Under the pieces are notes generated by a model. That model was not told where the DNA came from and ran no database searches. It saw only the letters and a list, made by a program, of their open reading frames with translations. From an uncultured Bacteroidia bacterium (lineage in GTDB: Bacteria > Bacteroidota > Bacteroidia > Bacteroidales > ML635J-15), in NCBI GenBank assembly GCA_902776565.1, contig CACYQN010000012.1, positions 1 to 64,000 of the forward strand: a DNA stretch of 64,000 bases. The letters run 5' to 3'. Positions 48,073-57,117 of the stretch are shown here, piece by piece (the first letter of the stretch is position 1; the number at the start of each line of letters is the position of its first letter). The translations under genes were made by a program, and so were the position numbers.

Positions 48073-48080
48073 TACCTTTG
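48073..48080 (+). promoter_or_regulatory. -7 box (TACCTTTG) almost on the start codon
   Basis: TACCTTTG ends 5 nt before ATG 48086, so the transcript would begin at about the start codon. No clear -33 TTG. Confidence 0.5.
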
Positions 48081-48085
48081 TGACG

Positions 48086-48772
48086 ATGAAAAGGTATTTC
48101 GCCATATTATCAATCGCTTTGCTTTTGTCGCTGTCGGCATCGGCGCAGTTTTTCCAGAACACGGTGGTGAAAATACGACCTTTCAAGGCACTTGTGCTCA
48201 ATCCGAATGTTGGTTTCGAAAAGCCTTTCCATAGGAACTTCAGTGTCACCGCCGAACTTACATACAAATTTGCATGCATGTACAATAATGGCAATGAGTG
48301 GAGTCTCTTTTCCGGTTGCAAAGGTGGTGAGATTTCTGTTGGCGCGCGTGGTTACTGGGGCAAGGTCAACAAACATTTGGTTGAATTCGACCAGAAGGCT
48401 CCTTTCGGATGGTACGGTGAAGTGCAGATTGCATATAAGGGAATGAATATCGATTCGTATCATGCTGGCAGTTTCGCGGCAACGTATAGCTATGTGGAGG
48501 ATGTTGCAATAAACGACATAACATCGGCTTATCGTATTGGATATCAATTCAATGCAGGCAATAGAATAACATTCGACCTAAATATCGGATTCAACTTCCA
48601 TTGGCTGACCTCATGGCGTCACGATGTAATCTCAATTGACGAAACGAATACAGAGATAATTGACGATGCAGGCATACGTCCTGGCGATGTATATCGTGAA
48701 AGTGACCAACGATTCGGCTTCGTATGTCAGTTCGCCTTGGGTTACTACATCCGCCTCAAGAAACAGCAATAA
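48086..48772 (+). CDS. Small outer-membrane beta-barrel protein
   Basis: 228 residues. The start is set at 48086 by the signal peptide MKRYFAILSIALLLSLSASAQ. The mature part has alternating aromatic/hydrophobic strands and a terminal barrel strand (FGFVCQFALGYYIRL). No known family recognised. Codon use is plainer (TAT, GGT, CGT) than the preceding GT genes. Probably an outer-membrane protein of unknown role. Confidence 0.75.
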   Translation: MKRYFAILSIALLLSLSASAQFFQNTVVKIRPFKALVLNPNVGFEKPFHRNFSVTAELTYKFACMYNNGNEWSLFSGCKGGEISVGARGYWGKVNKHLVEFDQKAPFGWYGEVQIAYKGMNIDSYHAGSFAATYSYVEDVAINDITSAYRIGYQFNAGNRITFDLNIGFNFHWLTSWRHDVISIDETNTEIIDDAGIRPGDVYRESDQRFGFVCQFALGYYIRLKKQQ

Positions 48773-48816
48773 TCTCTCAGAAACATATTTTTTGCTTGAC
48801 TAATGGAAAAAAGTAT

Positions 48817-48824
48817 TAGTTTTG
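48817..48824 (+). promoter_or_regulatory. Promoter (TAGTTTTG, -33 TTG at 48796) almost on the start codon
   Basis: TAGTTTTG with TTG at 48796-48798 (18-nt spacing), ending 4 nt before ATG 48829. It predicts a leaderless mRNA. Confidence 0.6.
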
Positions 48825-48828
48825 CGAA

Positions 48829-49587
48829 ATGTTGAAAAAGTATTTGATAATATTACTTGCCATTATGTCTTTTTCTGTGACGGCGATTGCACAGATAAAA
48901 GACTCGTGCATAAATGTTTGGCAGTGTGAAATAAACTACGCCTACCAGTTTTCGCTTACAGATTTAAGGGCTAAATACGGCAAAAATCCTTCAACTATGG
49001 GGTTGGGATTGTCGTTCAAGACTAAGCACAACTGGATTTTCGGCTTCGAGGGAAGCTACCTCTGGGGCGGATATACCGACAATGGCGTTTCAATTCTGCG
49101 AGGCATCATGACCCAGTCGGGCAATATCATAAACTCGGCGGGTGAATACGGCACCGTGCTGATGACGCAGTCGGGATTTTACGCAGGAATCAAGACCGGC
49201 TATGTTTTCTCTTTCCGCAAGCCGAATCCAAATTCGGGAATAGTTGTAAACATTGGCGCAGGCATTCTTGAACACCATATCCGCATCGAAAACCGTTCGA
49301 ACAACACGCCCCCAGTGCTTGGCGACTACAAGAAAGGCTACGACGGACTGCGAAACGGCATAGCCTTACGCGGATTCATCGGATACCAGTTCTTGAGCAA
49401 CAAAAAACTTGTGAACTTCTACGGAGGCGTGGAATATACATTTGCTTGGACAAAGTCAATCCGAAACTACGATTTCAACTTACGTGGCAAGGACAACACC
49501 AGATACCACGACTCGATGATTGGAATCCGCATAGGGTGGATTTTGCCGGTTTATCGTCATGCACCTGAGGAATATTACTACTACTAA
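48829..49587 (+). CDS. Outer-membrane beta-barrel protein
   Basis: 252 residues. Signal peptide (MLKKYLIILLAIMSFSVTAIAQ), then barrel-like strands: LGLSFKTKHNWIFGFEGSYL, GFYAGIKTGYVFSF, IGIRIGWILPVY. Resembles Bacteroidota uncharacterised membrane-channel-like proteins; no precise family. Separated by 2 bp from waaA, so likely co-transcribed with it. Confidence 0.78.
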   Translation: MLKKYLIILLAIMSFSVTAIAQIKDSCINVWQCEINYAYQFSLTDLRAKYGKNPSTMGLGLSFKTKHNWIFGFEGSYLWGGYTDNGVSILRGIMTQSGNIINSAGEYGTVLMTQSGFYAGIKTGYVFSFRKPNPNSGIVVNIGAGILEHHIRIENRSNNTPPVLGDYKKGYDGLRNGIALRGFIGYQFLSNKKLVNFYGGVEYTFAWTKSIRNYDFNLRGKDNTRYHDSMIGIRIGWILPVYRHAPEEYYYY

Positions 49588-49589
49588 CG

Positions 49590-50816
49590 ATGAAATTCTT
49601 CTATTTTCTCTGCATACGCGCTTATTTTCTGGCGGTAAGGCTGGCAGCTCCGTTCAACCGCAAGGCAAAACTTATGGTGTCGGGACGCAAGAATTGGGAG
49701 GAAAATCTGCGTGCAAAAATTGAACCTGAACAGAAATATGTTTGGTTTCACGCGGCTTCGCTCGGCGAATTCGAGCAAGGTCGTCCGCTGATTGAACGCT
49801 ACAAGCGCGAAGGCAAGAAGATTGTGCTTACTTTCTTCAGTCCAAGTGGTTACGAGGTGCGCAAAAACTACGACAAGGCCGACATCGTGTGCTACCTTCC
49901 TTTCGACAGCAAGCGCAATGCACGGAAATTCATCGAAATAATAAATCCTGAATTCGCCGTTTTCGTGAAATACGAGTTCTGGTACTGCATGATACGCGAA
50001 CTTGCACGAAGAAAAATAAATACTTACCTCATTTCGGGAATCTTCCGCAGTGGACAGATTTTTTTCCGTCCGTGGGGAAAGTTCTACCGCAAGGTTCTTA
50101 CCGACTTTGCATGGATGTTTGTGCAGGACGAAAATTCCAAGAATCTGCTCGAATCGGCTGGTGTGAAGAACATTTCGGTTTGCGGTGATACACGCATCGA
50201 CCGCGTGTACCAGATTTCGCACGAGGAGTACGAAAATGAATTTCTTAGCAAGTTTGCAAAGTCGGGAAATGTCATCGTTTGCGGAAGCACCTGGCCACCC
50301 GACGAAAAGATTATTTCGCAGTATGTCAACTCACACGACGACTTGAAAGCTGTGATTGTTCCTCACGAGATTCACGAGGAGCACCTTTGCGCAATAGAGA
50401 AAATGCTCGGCAAGCCGCTTGTGCGCCTTTCAAAGTGCGAAACTGCCGATGCATCGCAACTTTCGTACATAATTGTCGATTCTATGGGAATGTTGTCGAA
50501 GATGTACCGCTATGGACGGCTTTCGTATGTGGGCGGAGGCTTCGGTGTCGGAATTCACAATACTCTCGAGGCTGTGGTTTATGGTATTCCTGTGATTTTC
50601 GGGCCAAACTACCGCAAGTTCAAGGAAGCATTCGACTTGATAGGTTGCGGTGCTGGAATCTCTATTTCCTCATACAACGAATTTGAAAATGTTATCGAAA
50701 CACTTCTTTCCGACGAGGCAAAATATTCCGAATCGTGTGCGCAGGCAAATGCGTATGTGGAAAAGTCGGTTGGTGTTTCCGAGTTCATCTACAACAAGAT
50801 AAACGAATTGCAATGA
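49590..50816 (+). CDS. waaA: 3-deoxy-D-manno-octulosonic acid transferase
   Basis: 408 residues. Adds Kdo to lipid IVA at the inner face of the inner membrane. N-terminal hydrophobic anchor, catalytic Glu60 in HAASLGEFEQGRPL, CGSTWPPDEK, and the donor-site VGGGFGVGIHNTLEAVVYGIPVIFGP-type block (GGGFGVGIHNTLE). Stop overlaps lnt start (ATGA, 50813-50816). Confidence 0.95.
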   Translation: MKFFYFLCIRAYFLAVRLAAPFNRKAKLMVSGRKNWEENLRAKIEPEQKYVWFHAASLGEFEQGRPLIERYKREGKKIVLTFFSPSGYEVRKNYDKADIVCYLPFDSKRNARKFIEIINPEFAVFVKYEFWYCMIRELARRKINTYLISGIFRSGQIFFRPWGKFYRKVLTDFAWMFVQDENSKNLLESAGVKNISVCGDTRIDRVYQISHEEYENEFLSKFAKSGNVIVCGSTWPPDEKIISQYVNSHDDLKAVIVPHEIHEEHLCAIEKMLGKPLVRLSKCETADASQLSYIIVDSMGMLSKMYRYGRLSYVGGGFGVGIHNTLEAVVYGIPVIFGPNYRKFKEAFDLIGCGAGISISSYNEFENVIETLLSDEAKYSESCAQANAYVEKSVGVSEFIYNKINELQ

Positions 50817-52450
50817 AAAAGTTCGGTGTTGCTATAAGATTTGGGTTGTGCGTATTGTCGGCACTTTTGCTGAGCGCAGGCTGGTTCAACCTGCATTTGC
50901 CTTGGCTGACGCTTGTGGGCTTTGTCCCAATGCTTATGCTGATGCAGAATATCATAAGCGAGAACGGCAAGCACGGCGGAGCAAAGTTTTTCGGCTATTC
51001 GTACCTGACATTCGTACTTTGGAACCTCATTACGACTTGGTGGGTTTACTTTGCAAGTCCTGCCGGCGTATTTATGGCTGTGCTTGCATCGTCGTTGCTA
51101 ATGGCACTGACAATGAGGATTGTATATGCACTGTGGAAGCGCGGTGGCGAAAAGGTTGGACTTATTGCATTTGTGAGCTGTTATGTGGCTTTCGAATACT
51201 TGTTTATGAACAGCGAGATTGCTTGGCCGTGGCTGGTGCTAGGTAACTCGTTTGCCAACGATGTGATGTTTGTACAGTGGTACGAATTTACCGGACATCT
51301 GGGCGGTTCGGCTTGGATATTGATTGTGAATGCTCTGTTGTACAAAATGTTGACGGTTAGGTTGAAAAAAGAAATGATGACCTTGCCTCTTGCTCTTTCT
51401 ACGACCCTGCTCATTTTTGTCCCGATAATTTCTTCCGCCATACGTTACTATACATACACTGAAAAGGAAAATCCGCAGAATATTGTTGTTATTCAACCCA
51501 ATATCGACCCGTGGGGCGAAAAGTTCGACGAGAACACCTTCGGTTCGCAGATTGAAAATATTCTTGACATTGCCTCTACCTACGGCAATTCCGAGACCGA
51601 TTATTTTGTCGCCCCCGAAACGGCACTGAACAATACCATTCAGGAAGACTTTATGCAGGGCAATTCGTCGCTTGTGGCGGTGCGCAAATTTATGGCCGAC
51701 TATCCTAAGGGCAAGTTCGTCGTTGGTGCAACCACTTTCAAGGTCTATTACCACAAGAATGGTGACAAGGCCTACGATGGTACTTCCATCACCGAAACCG
51801 CCCGCGAAATCGGCGAAAACGACCACTACGACATCTACAATGTCTCGATGCAGGTCGATTCTGGTCCCTTTGTGCAAATTTACCGCAAGAGCAAGCTGGT
51901 TCCCGGGGCAGAAATACTTCCGTACATCCGCGTTTTCGGCTTCCTCAGCGACCTTATGACCGACCTTGGTGGAATGAGTGGAAGCCACGGACGACAGGAA
52001 CATCCGACAGCGTTTACAAACGATGTAAGCGGTGTAAAGGTCGGTGTGCCGGTGTGCTACGAATCGGCATTTGGCGAACATTGCGGTGGTTTTGTTGAGG
52101 ATGGCGCACAAATGATTTTTGTCATCACCAACGATGGCTGGTGGCGCGACACTCCCGGCTATCGCCAGCATTGCAGTTTCTCGCGTCTGCGTGCCGTCGA
52201 GACGCGCCGTAGCATTGCCAGAAGTGCAAATACGGGCATAAGCTGCATCATCAATCAGCGTGGCGATGTCGTTGAGTCGCTCGGCTGGTGGCAGCGCGGT
52301 GGCATAGCAGCAACAATCAACGCCAACGACAAGGTTACCTTCTACTCCAAGTATGGCGACTACATTGCGCGTATGTGTGGCGTGGTGGCTGTGATATTAA
52401 TTCTGATGCAAATAGTGGCAGGGATAAGGAGAAAGCTGGGGAAAGAATGA
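50813..52450 (+). CDS. lnt: Apolipoprotein N-acyltransferase
   Basis: 545 residues from ATG 50813, which overlaps the waaA stop; a longer upstream frame is not supported. About six membrane helices and a periplasmic nitrilase-like domain with triad Glu269 (VAPETALNN), Lys361 (YRKSKLVPGAE) and Cys415 (GVPVCYESAFGE). Adds the third acyl chain to lipoproteins, completing the LspA pathway. Confidence 0.95.
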   Translation: MKKFGVAIRFGLCVLSALLLSAGWFNLHLPWLTLVGFVPMLMLMQNIISENGKHGGAKFFGYSYLTFVLWNLITTWWVYFASPAGVFMAVLASSLLMALTMRIVYALWKRGGEKVGLIAFVSCYVAFEYLFMNSEIAWPWLVLGNSFANDVMFVQWYEFTGHLGGSAWILIVNALLYKMLTVRLKKEMMTLPLALSTTLLIFVPIISSAIRYYTYTEKENPQNIVVIQPNIDPWGEKFDENTFGSQIENILDIASTYGNSETDYFVAPETALNNTIQEDFMQGNSSLVAVRKFMADYPKGKFVVGATTFKVYYHKNGDKAYDGTSITETAREIGENDHYDIYNVSMQVDSGPFVQIYRKSKLVPGAEILPYIRVFGFLSDLMTDLGGMSGSHGRQEHPTAFTNDVSGVKVGVPVCYESAFGEHCGGFVEDGAQMIFVITNDGWWRDTPGYRQHCSFSRLRAVETRRSIARSANTGISCIINQRGDVVESLGWWQRGGIAATINANDKVTFYSKYGDYIARMCGVVAVILILMQIVAGIRRKLGKE

Positions 52451-52485
52451 AGTATTTGTCAGCAGAACATACTTGTCTAGGTAAA

Positions 52486-52574
52486 TCTTATTTGATGGTT
52501 ATTTGATAAAAAGCCTTATATCTGCAAAATGAATGCTGATTATCAGCGAGTTCTTATTTGACGGTTATTTGATA
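52486..52574. repeat. 23-bp direct repeat pair
   Basis: tcttatttgatggttatttg+ata at 52486-52508 recurs with one mismatch at 52552-52574, 66 bp apart. A small hairpin gctga-tta-tcagc lies at 52535-52547. The gap 52451-52746 has no gene I can support. Confidence 0.75.
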
Positions 52575-52657
52575 GAACAGTACAAAAGATTATTTCCAGG
52601 CAACAAAACAAATACCCAATATTACATATTTGTCTCAAATTTTCACAATTTTATATA

Positions 52658-52666
52658 CCCCCCCCC
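52658..52666. repeat. C9 homopolymer tract upstream of a T9SS cargo gene
   Basis: Nine C on the coding strand, 48 bp upstream of the -7 box at 52715 and 80 bp before the ATG at 52747. Confidence 0.9.
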
Positions 52667-52714
52667 ATTCGTATAATAATATCTCAAAGATATAGTTATA
52701 AATAGAATTATGCT

Positions 52715-52722
52715 TATATTTG
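52715..52722 (+). promoter_or_regulatory. -7 box (TATATTTG) for the T9SS cargo gene
   Basis: TATATTTG, 24 nt before ATG 52747. No TTG at -33. Confidence 0.55.
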
Positions 52723-52746
52723 CGGAAAGTTTAACATAGATTAGTT

Positions 52747-54726
52747 ATGAAGAAGATTGCTTTGATTTCGCTTTTTGTAGTGTTGAGTACGGTTTTGTTT
52801 GCTCAGAATTGGTTCCGTGATGGTGCAACCTGGACATTCGACGACCAGCAGGAATTTACTTATCAGGCACACGGATATGATAAATATACAGTAGTGGGAG
52901 ATACTGTTATAAACGATACGGCTGCAAAACAGATTCTCCATAAGACCGTAAGTTATATGGGAACAGAATATGGAGGAAATGTTCCATCAATTATTGTACA
53001 CGAATCCAATTCAAGGGTTTACTATTGGGACGGAACTAAATTTGTGCAGATGTACGACCTAAGTCTTAATGTTGGTGATACACTTGATATATATTCCTTC
53101 AATTATGATAGTGAACTTTATGATTCAGTTTCGCCTTTCGTTGTGGATTCGGTATATATTGAGAATATCAACGGTGTCGATTTGAAGGTGCAGGAATTTT
53201 CTTGCACGATGTACGGACTATACGGCGAGAATAATGAGATTTACAGCGAGAAAATAATAGAGAGGATTGGAAGCGAGAAGCGATTTTTCTATCATCCGGA
53301 ATGTCCTGGCGATGTGTTTGTATATACAGGTCTTAGGTGCTACAACGACGATGAAGTGTCGTACAGAAGTTATATGTGGAATCGTTACGAATGTGACGAA
53401 CGAATAGACGAAAGTCCAATCTTCAGTACAAACTGGATATGGAGCACAAGTTTGTTTTCATCGTACAACAACGTTCCTTGCGGCAGCTATTATATGAAAC
53501 TTGTCGATGAACATAATGCCAATTTCAAGTTGATGAAGGCAACCGATGCAAATCACGAAAACTGGACTGATGCGGGCTATATGTATTCCTACAACGGCAA
53601 GGTTTATTATTTCCGCAATATTGGCGACGAGCGAGTTTTGTTGTACGACTTTACATTGGAAGAAGGAGATGAGTTTTATGTGGATGCTCTTCAAACAAAT
53701 CTTGTTGTCGATTCGGTTGGAAGCATAATGGTTGGTAATAGGCAAAGGAAAACTTTGTATTTGTCGGCAATGGGACAGCAGGTTGTATGGTGCGAAGGCA
53801 TAGGCTCTCTCAACGGACTGCTTAACAATTACGGTAATATTGGTATTATTGGAGGTTCAGAAGAATTGCTTTGCGTACAGAACAATGATGAAACCATATA
53901 TCACAATCCGCGTCATGATGAATGCTATATAAGCAGGTATCATTATTTTGAGCCAAGAAGCAGATGGACAGTCGTGCAGACAAATATCTTTGATCCACGT
54001 TATTATAGGGAATATAATTACGAGGTTTTAGGAGATACTTTGATTAATGATGTGTACTATTACAAGCTATTGTGTGATGGGAATTACTATGCTGCATTAA
54101 GGGAATCGTACGACAATAAAATATATGCATATTTTTCCAATGATATTATTGACGGTATTATGGGAGAAGATATCCAAGATGGCGAATATCTGATATATGA
54201 TTTTGACTGGACTCCTAACAAGACTTTGTATTGCCAATCATTTAGGTACGACTATAATTGTAGCATAATTGAGCAAGCTGTTTTGGGGAATACGATTGAT
54301 TCTATTTTGCTGCTTGATGGCAATTATTATAAGGTTGTAAATGACATAGTACAAGGTTTAGGTAGCCTAACAGGCTTCTTCTGGTATTTCTTCCCCATAC
54401 TTACCGACGGTTCAGATTATGGTGTGCATACGTTCTATATAAATGATGTTTTAGTGTATCGCAATCCTACTCTTGATGGTATTGTAGAAGATTGCAATAA
54501 TGGAATCAGTATCTACCCCAATCCCACCACTGGCAAGTTCTACATTTCTAACGATGGCAAAAATGCCAGAGCCGACATTTACGATTCGTTAGGAAGAAAG
54601 ATAAAAAGTATTGAAAGCCTAGCCGATGATGCCGAAGTCGATTTATCTGGCTATGGCAAGGGCGTTTACTTGGTGGTGTTTGACATTGACGGGCAGTTGG
54701 TTGAGAAGAAGGTGGTGGTGGAATAG
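52747..54726 (+). CDS. T9SS-secreted protein with type A sorting domain
   Basis: 659 residues. Signal peptide MKKIALISLFVVLSTVLFAQ, then beta-rich sequence with two similar halves (both carry YxVxGDTxINDxxxxK and YYW/YYK repeats; about 20-215 and 380-560). It ends in a sorting domain: ISIYPNPTTGKFYI, ADIYDSLGRKIKS, GVYLVVFDIDGQLVEKKVVV. No catalytic motif recognised. Exported across the outer membrane by the T9SS and probably surface-attached. Confidence 0.9.
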   Translation: MKKIALISLFVVLSTVLFAQNWFRDGATWTFDDQQEFTYQAHGYDKYTVVGDTVINDTAAKQILHKTVSYMGTEYGGNVPSIIVHESNSRVYYWDGTKFVQMYDLSLNVGDTLDIYSFNYDSELYDSVSPFVVDSVYIENINGVDLKVQEFSCTMYGLYGENNEIYSEKIIERIGSEKRFFYHPECPGDVFVYTGLRCYNDDEVSYRSYMWNRYECDERIDESPIFSTNWIWSTSLFSSYNNVPCGSYYMKLVDEHNANFKLMKATDANHENWTDAGYMYSYNGKVYYFRNIGDERVLLYDFTLEEGDEFYVDALQTNLVVDSVGSIMVGNRQRKTLYLSAMGQQVVWCEGIGSLNGLLNNYGNIGIIGGSEELLCVQNNDETIYHNPRHDECYISRYHYFEPRSRWTVVQTNIFDPRYYREYNYEVLGDTLINDVYYYKLLCDGNYYAALRESYDNKIYAYFSNDIIDGIMGEDIQDGEYLIYDFDWTPNKTLYCQSFRYDYNCSIIEQAVLGNTIDSILLLDGNYYKVVNDIVQGLGSLTGFFWYFFPILTDGSDYGVHTFYINDVLVYRNPTLDGIVEDCNNGISIYPNPTTGKFYISNDGKNARADIYDSLGRKIKSIESLADDAEVDLSGYGKGVYLVVFDIDGQLVEKKVVVE

Positions 54727-54737
54727 ATTTACAGGCT

Positions 54738-55400
54738 TTAATACCTCATCTTAAACGCACCAGAAAAATAGAAATGTCCCTGCACACCAATTACTTGGTA
54801 ATGTTTATTGAAACTACCAAACAGCGACACACCAATTCCCATATCGTATAGGAACTTGAATGTTGTCTGCACTTCCACATGTCCACCGATGGTGTTCTTT
54901 ACTATCGAACCTGTTGGATAATCGGGATTTGGTATCCAAGCTATCGCCCAGGCAGGACCTATGAAAAAACCGAAGTGATACCATCTGCCTTCGAAACGAA
55001 GTCCAGCTCCAGCATGTATGTCGTTTAACTGATGCATTGCTCGGATTCCTCTCAGGTTGGGGTTGTACCAGCTTTCAAAGAAGAAATTTTCACCGGAAAA
55101 ATGCCAGCCGACATTGAAATACACAGCCTTGTAACGGAAATGGTAAGCCAATGCCATAGTCCTGTTCAGACCTCTTTCCCCGTATGACGGCTCGTAGTTG
55201 ATTTTGTAGCTCACACCCATACCGAATGTCAGCCAGTTGCTGCCCTGCTTGTAAATCTTATCGCCATACTGAACCTCTCCGAACATCTTGTCGTACTTCG
55301 ATTTGTCCTTGGTTGCACGAGGTTTCGTATTGTCGGTCTGTGCGACAAGCAACAATGTGCATATTGTAAGCAATATTGTGAGCAGCAGTCGTTTATTCAT
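54738..55400 (-). CDS. Outer-membrane beta-barrel protein at operon end
   Basis: 220 residues. Signal peptide (to LLVAQ), then strands rich in Y/F/W (WLTFGMGVSYKINY, VYFNVGWHFSGENFFFESW, FGFFIGPAWAIAWIP) and a terminal FYFSGAFKMRY, the aromatic C-terminus expected of a barrel. Family not recognised. Overlaps the nitroreductase gene by 8 bp; last gene of the parA operon. Confidence 0.78.
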   Translation of the reverse strand: MNKRLLLTILLTICTLLLVAQTDNTKPRATKDKSKYDKMFGEVQYGDKIYKQGSNWLTFGMGVSYKINYEPSYGERGLNRTMALAYHFRYKAVYFNVGWHFSGENFFFESWYNPNLRGIRAMHQLNDIHAGAGLRFEGRWYHFGFFIGPAWAIAWIPNPDYPTGSIVKNTIGGHVEVQTTFKFLYDMGIGVSLFGSFNKHYQVIGVQGHFYFSGAFKMRY

Positions 55401-56142
55401 TTGGCAAAAATCCTTGTTTTTTCAGTACATCAAGCAGGCATTTCGATGCCTGTTCGTTGCCTTCCTTTGTGTATCTTACTTCTGCAAAAACTTGAGCAAG
55501 CGTCTGTTTATTGTTCTCGGCAACGAATTTTTTGTTCGATTCAAGACTTTCGGTCTCTGCATAAATCCTGTCGATGTCGCTTGCGCTAAAGTTGTGATAT
55601 GTCTCACGATGAACTATCGCCTCGAGCGGAAGCCGTTCGGTAAGTGGCAGTTGCTGTTTCGGGTAGCCCATTGTTACTGTTGCAACAGGAACAACGCCCT
55701 TCGGAAGTTTCAGAATCTCAATAATCTTGTCGGCATTGTAGATTACCGTACCTAAATAGCAAATTCCCAATCCGTTGCTTTCGGCTTCGAGGCAGGCATT
55801 CTGCGCTGCAATTATTGCATCGGTGGCAGCCGTCATAAAGGTCAGGAAATTGTCGAATCCAGCCTTGGCATTCCTGTTCTCACACCAGATTTTAAAGCGG
55901 TTGATGTCGGCGCAGAATGTAAGCACAGCCTTTGCGTTGGTTATTGCAGGCTGGCAGAAGTGCGTCGGTGCCAACTTTGCAATCATTTCCTTGTCGGTGT
56001 TGACAATAATGCTGTAAATCTGCATGTTGCCAGTGTTCGATGCCCTTGATGCGGCTTCGAGAACCTTGTTCAGAACGCTTTCGGGAATTTCCTTGTCGGC
56101 ATATTCCCTTACCGATACGTGGTCGAAAATTTCCTTTACCAT
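55393..56142 (-). CDS. Nitroreductase family oxidoreductase
   Basis: 249 residues. FMN enzyme fold: HVSVREYADKEIPESVL (phosphate-binding SVRxY), ASRASNTGNMQIYSIIV, and GLGICYLGTVIYNADKI. Reduces quinones or nitro compounds with NAD(P)H. The C-terminal tail (RYTKEGNEQASKCLLDVLKKQGF) is typical of NADPH-dependent forms. Physiological substrate unknown. Confidence 0.92.
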   Translation of the reverse strand: MVKEIFDHVSVREYADKEIPESVLNKVLEAASRASNTGNMQIYSIIVNTDKEMIAKLAPTHFCQPAITNAKAVLTFCADINRFKIWCENRNAKAGFDNFLTFMTAATDAIIAAQNACLEAESNGLGICYLGTVIYNADKIIEILKLPKGVVPVATVTMGYPKQQLPLTERLPLEAIVHRETYHNFSASDIDRIYAETESLESNKKFVAENNKQTLAQVFAEVRYTKEGNEQASKCLLDVLKKQGFLPNE

Positions 56143-56144
56143 AA

Positions 56145-57116
56145 TTATTTCAACTTTTCTGCTATTACCTTATTAAGTATTTCTGTCATATTTTTGCCCA
56201 TAGTGCGAATCTGCTTAGGCACAATGCTTTCAGCGCTCATACCCGGAATTGAGTTCACCTCGATGAAATATGGTGTCCCTTCCTTGATAATGAAGTCGAT
56301 ACGAACTATTCCGCTGCAACCTATAATGTCGTAGATGCGCGATACGGCTTCCTGTACCTTGCGTGTTTCGTCGTCGCTGATGCGGGCAGGTGTTATTTCG
56401 TTGGTGACACCTGGTGTGTATTTTGCTTCGGTGTCGAAATAGTCGTTCTTGGTGGAGATTTCCGTTACGGGGAAAACCTGCTCGTAGTCGGCAGTCTTGA
56501 GCACACCGCACGAAACTTCGGTTCCCTTTATGTATTCCTCAACGATAATGTTTGTGTCTTCGGTACGAGCCAAATTTATTGCATCAATGAATTTGTCTTT
56601 TTCGTAAACCTTTGTCACGCCGAAGCTTGAGCCTGCCGTTGCTGGCTTTACGAAGCAAGGCAGACCTACTTTTTCTATGATTTCATCAACATCGAAAGGA
56701 TTTTCGCCACGGATTATTGCCATCTTAGCCATTGCAATGCCCTCATCGGCAAGCATTTTCTTTGCGGCAATCTTGTTGAAAGTTATCATCGACGAGAAAA
56801 CATCGCAAGCAGAATATGGTATTCCAAGCATATCGAGCCAAGCCTGCACCTTTCCGTCCTCGCCAGGTGAACCGTGGAGAGCAAGGTAGGCATAGTCGAA
56901 TTTTGTCGGTTTGCCTTCGATTTCGGCGGCAAACTTATTGAGGTCAACGCTGTATTCCTTTCCGTTGAAAATGCAGAAGAAACCGTCTTTTCTTACATCT
57001 ACGAGGTAGGCGTTGTAAAGATTCCTGTCGATGTTTTCAAGAATCTGGTTTCCCGAATTGAGGCTTATCTGACGTTCAGAAGTGTAGCCTCCTGCCAATA
57101 CTGCAATGTTTTTCAT
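56145..57116 (-). CDS. ddl: D-alanine-D-alanine ligase
   Basis: 323 residues. ATP-grasp enzyme making D-Ala-D-Ala for peptidoglycan. Seen: LAGGYTSERQISL, HGSPGEDGKVQAWLDMLGIPYS, PATAGSSFGVTKV, IVEEYIKGTEVSCGVL and FIEVNSIPGMS (Mg ligands). The residue after GIPYS and the Tyr-loop fit a D-Ala rather than D-lactate ligase. One base after the transglycosylase gene. Confidence 0.95.
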   Translation of the reverse strand: MKNIAVLAGGYTSERQISLNSGNQILENIDRNLYNAYLVDVRKDGFFCIFNGKEYSVDLNKFAAEIEGKPTKFDYAYLALHGSPGEDGKVQAWLDMLGIPYSACDVFSSMITFNKIAAKKMLADEGIAMAKMAIIRGENPFDVDEIIEKVGLPCFVKPATAGSSFGVTKVYEKDKFIDAINLARTEDTNIIVEEYIKGTEVSCGVLKTADYEQVFPVTEISTKNDYFDTEAKYTPGVTNEITPARISDDETRKVQEAVSRIYDIIGCSGIVRIDFIIKEGTPYFIEVNSIPGMSAESIVPKQIRTMGKNMTEILNKVIAEKLK

Positions 57117-57117
57117 T

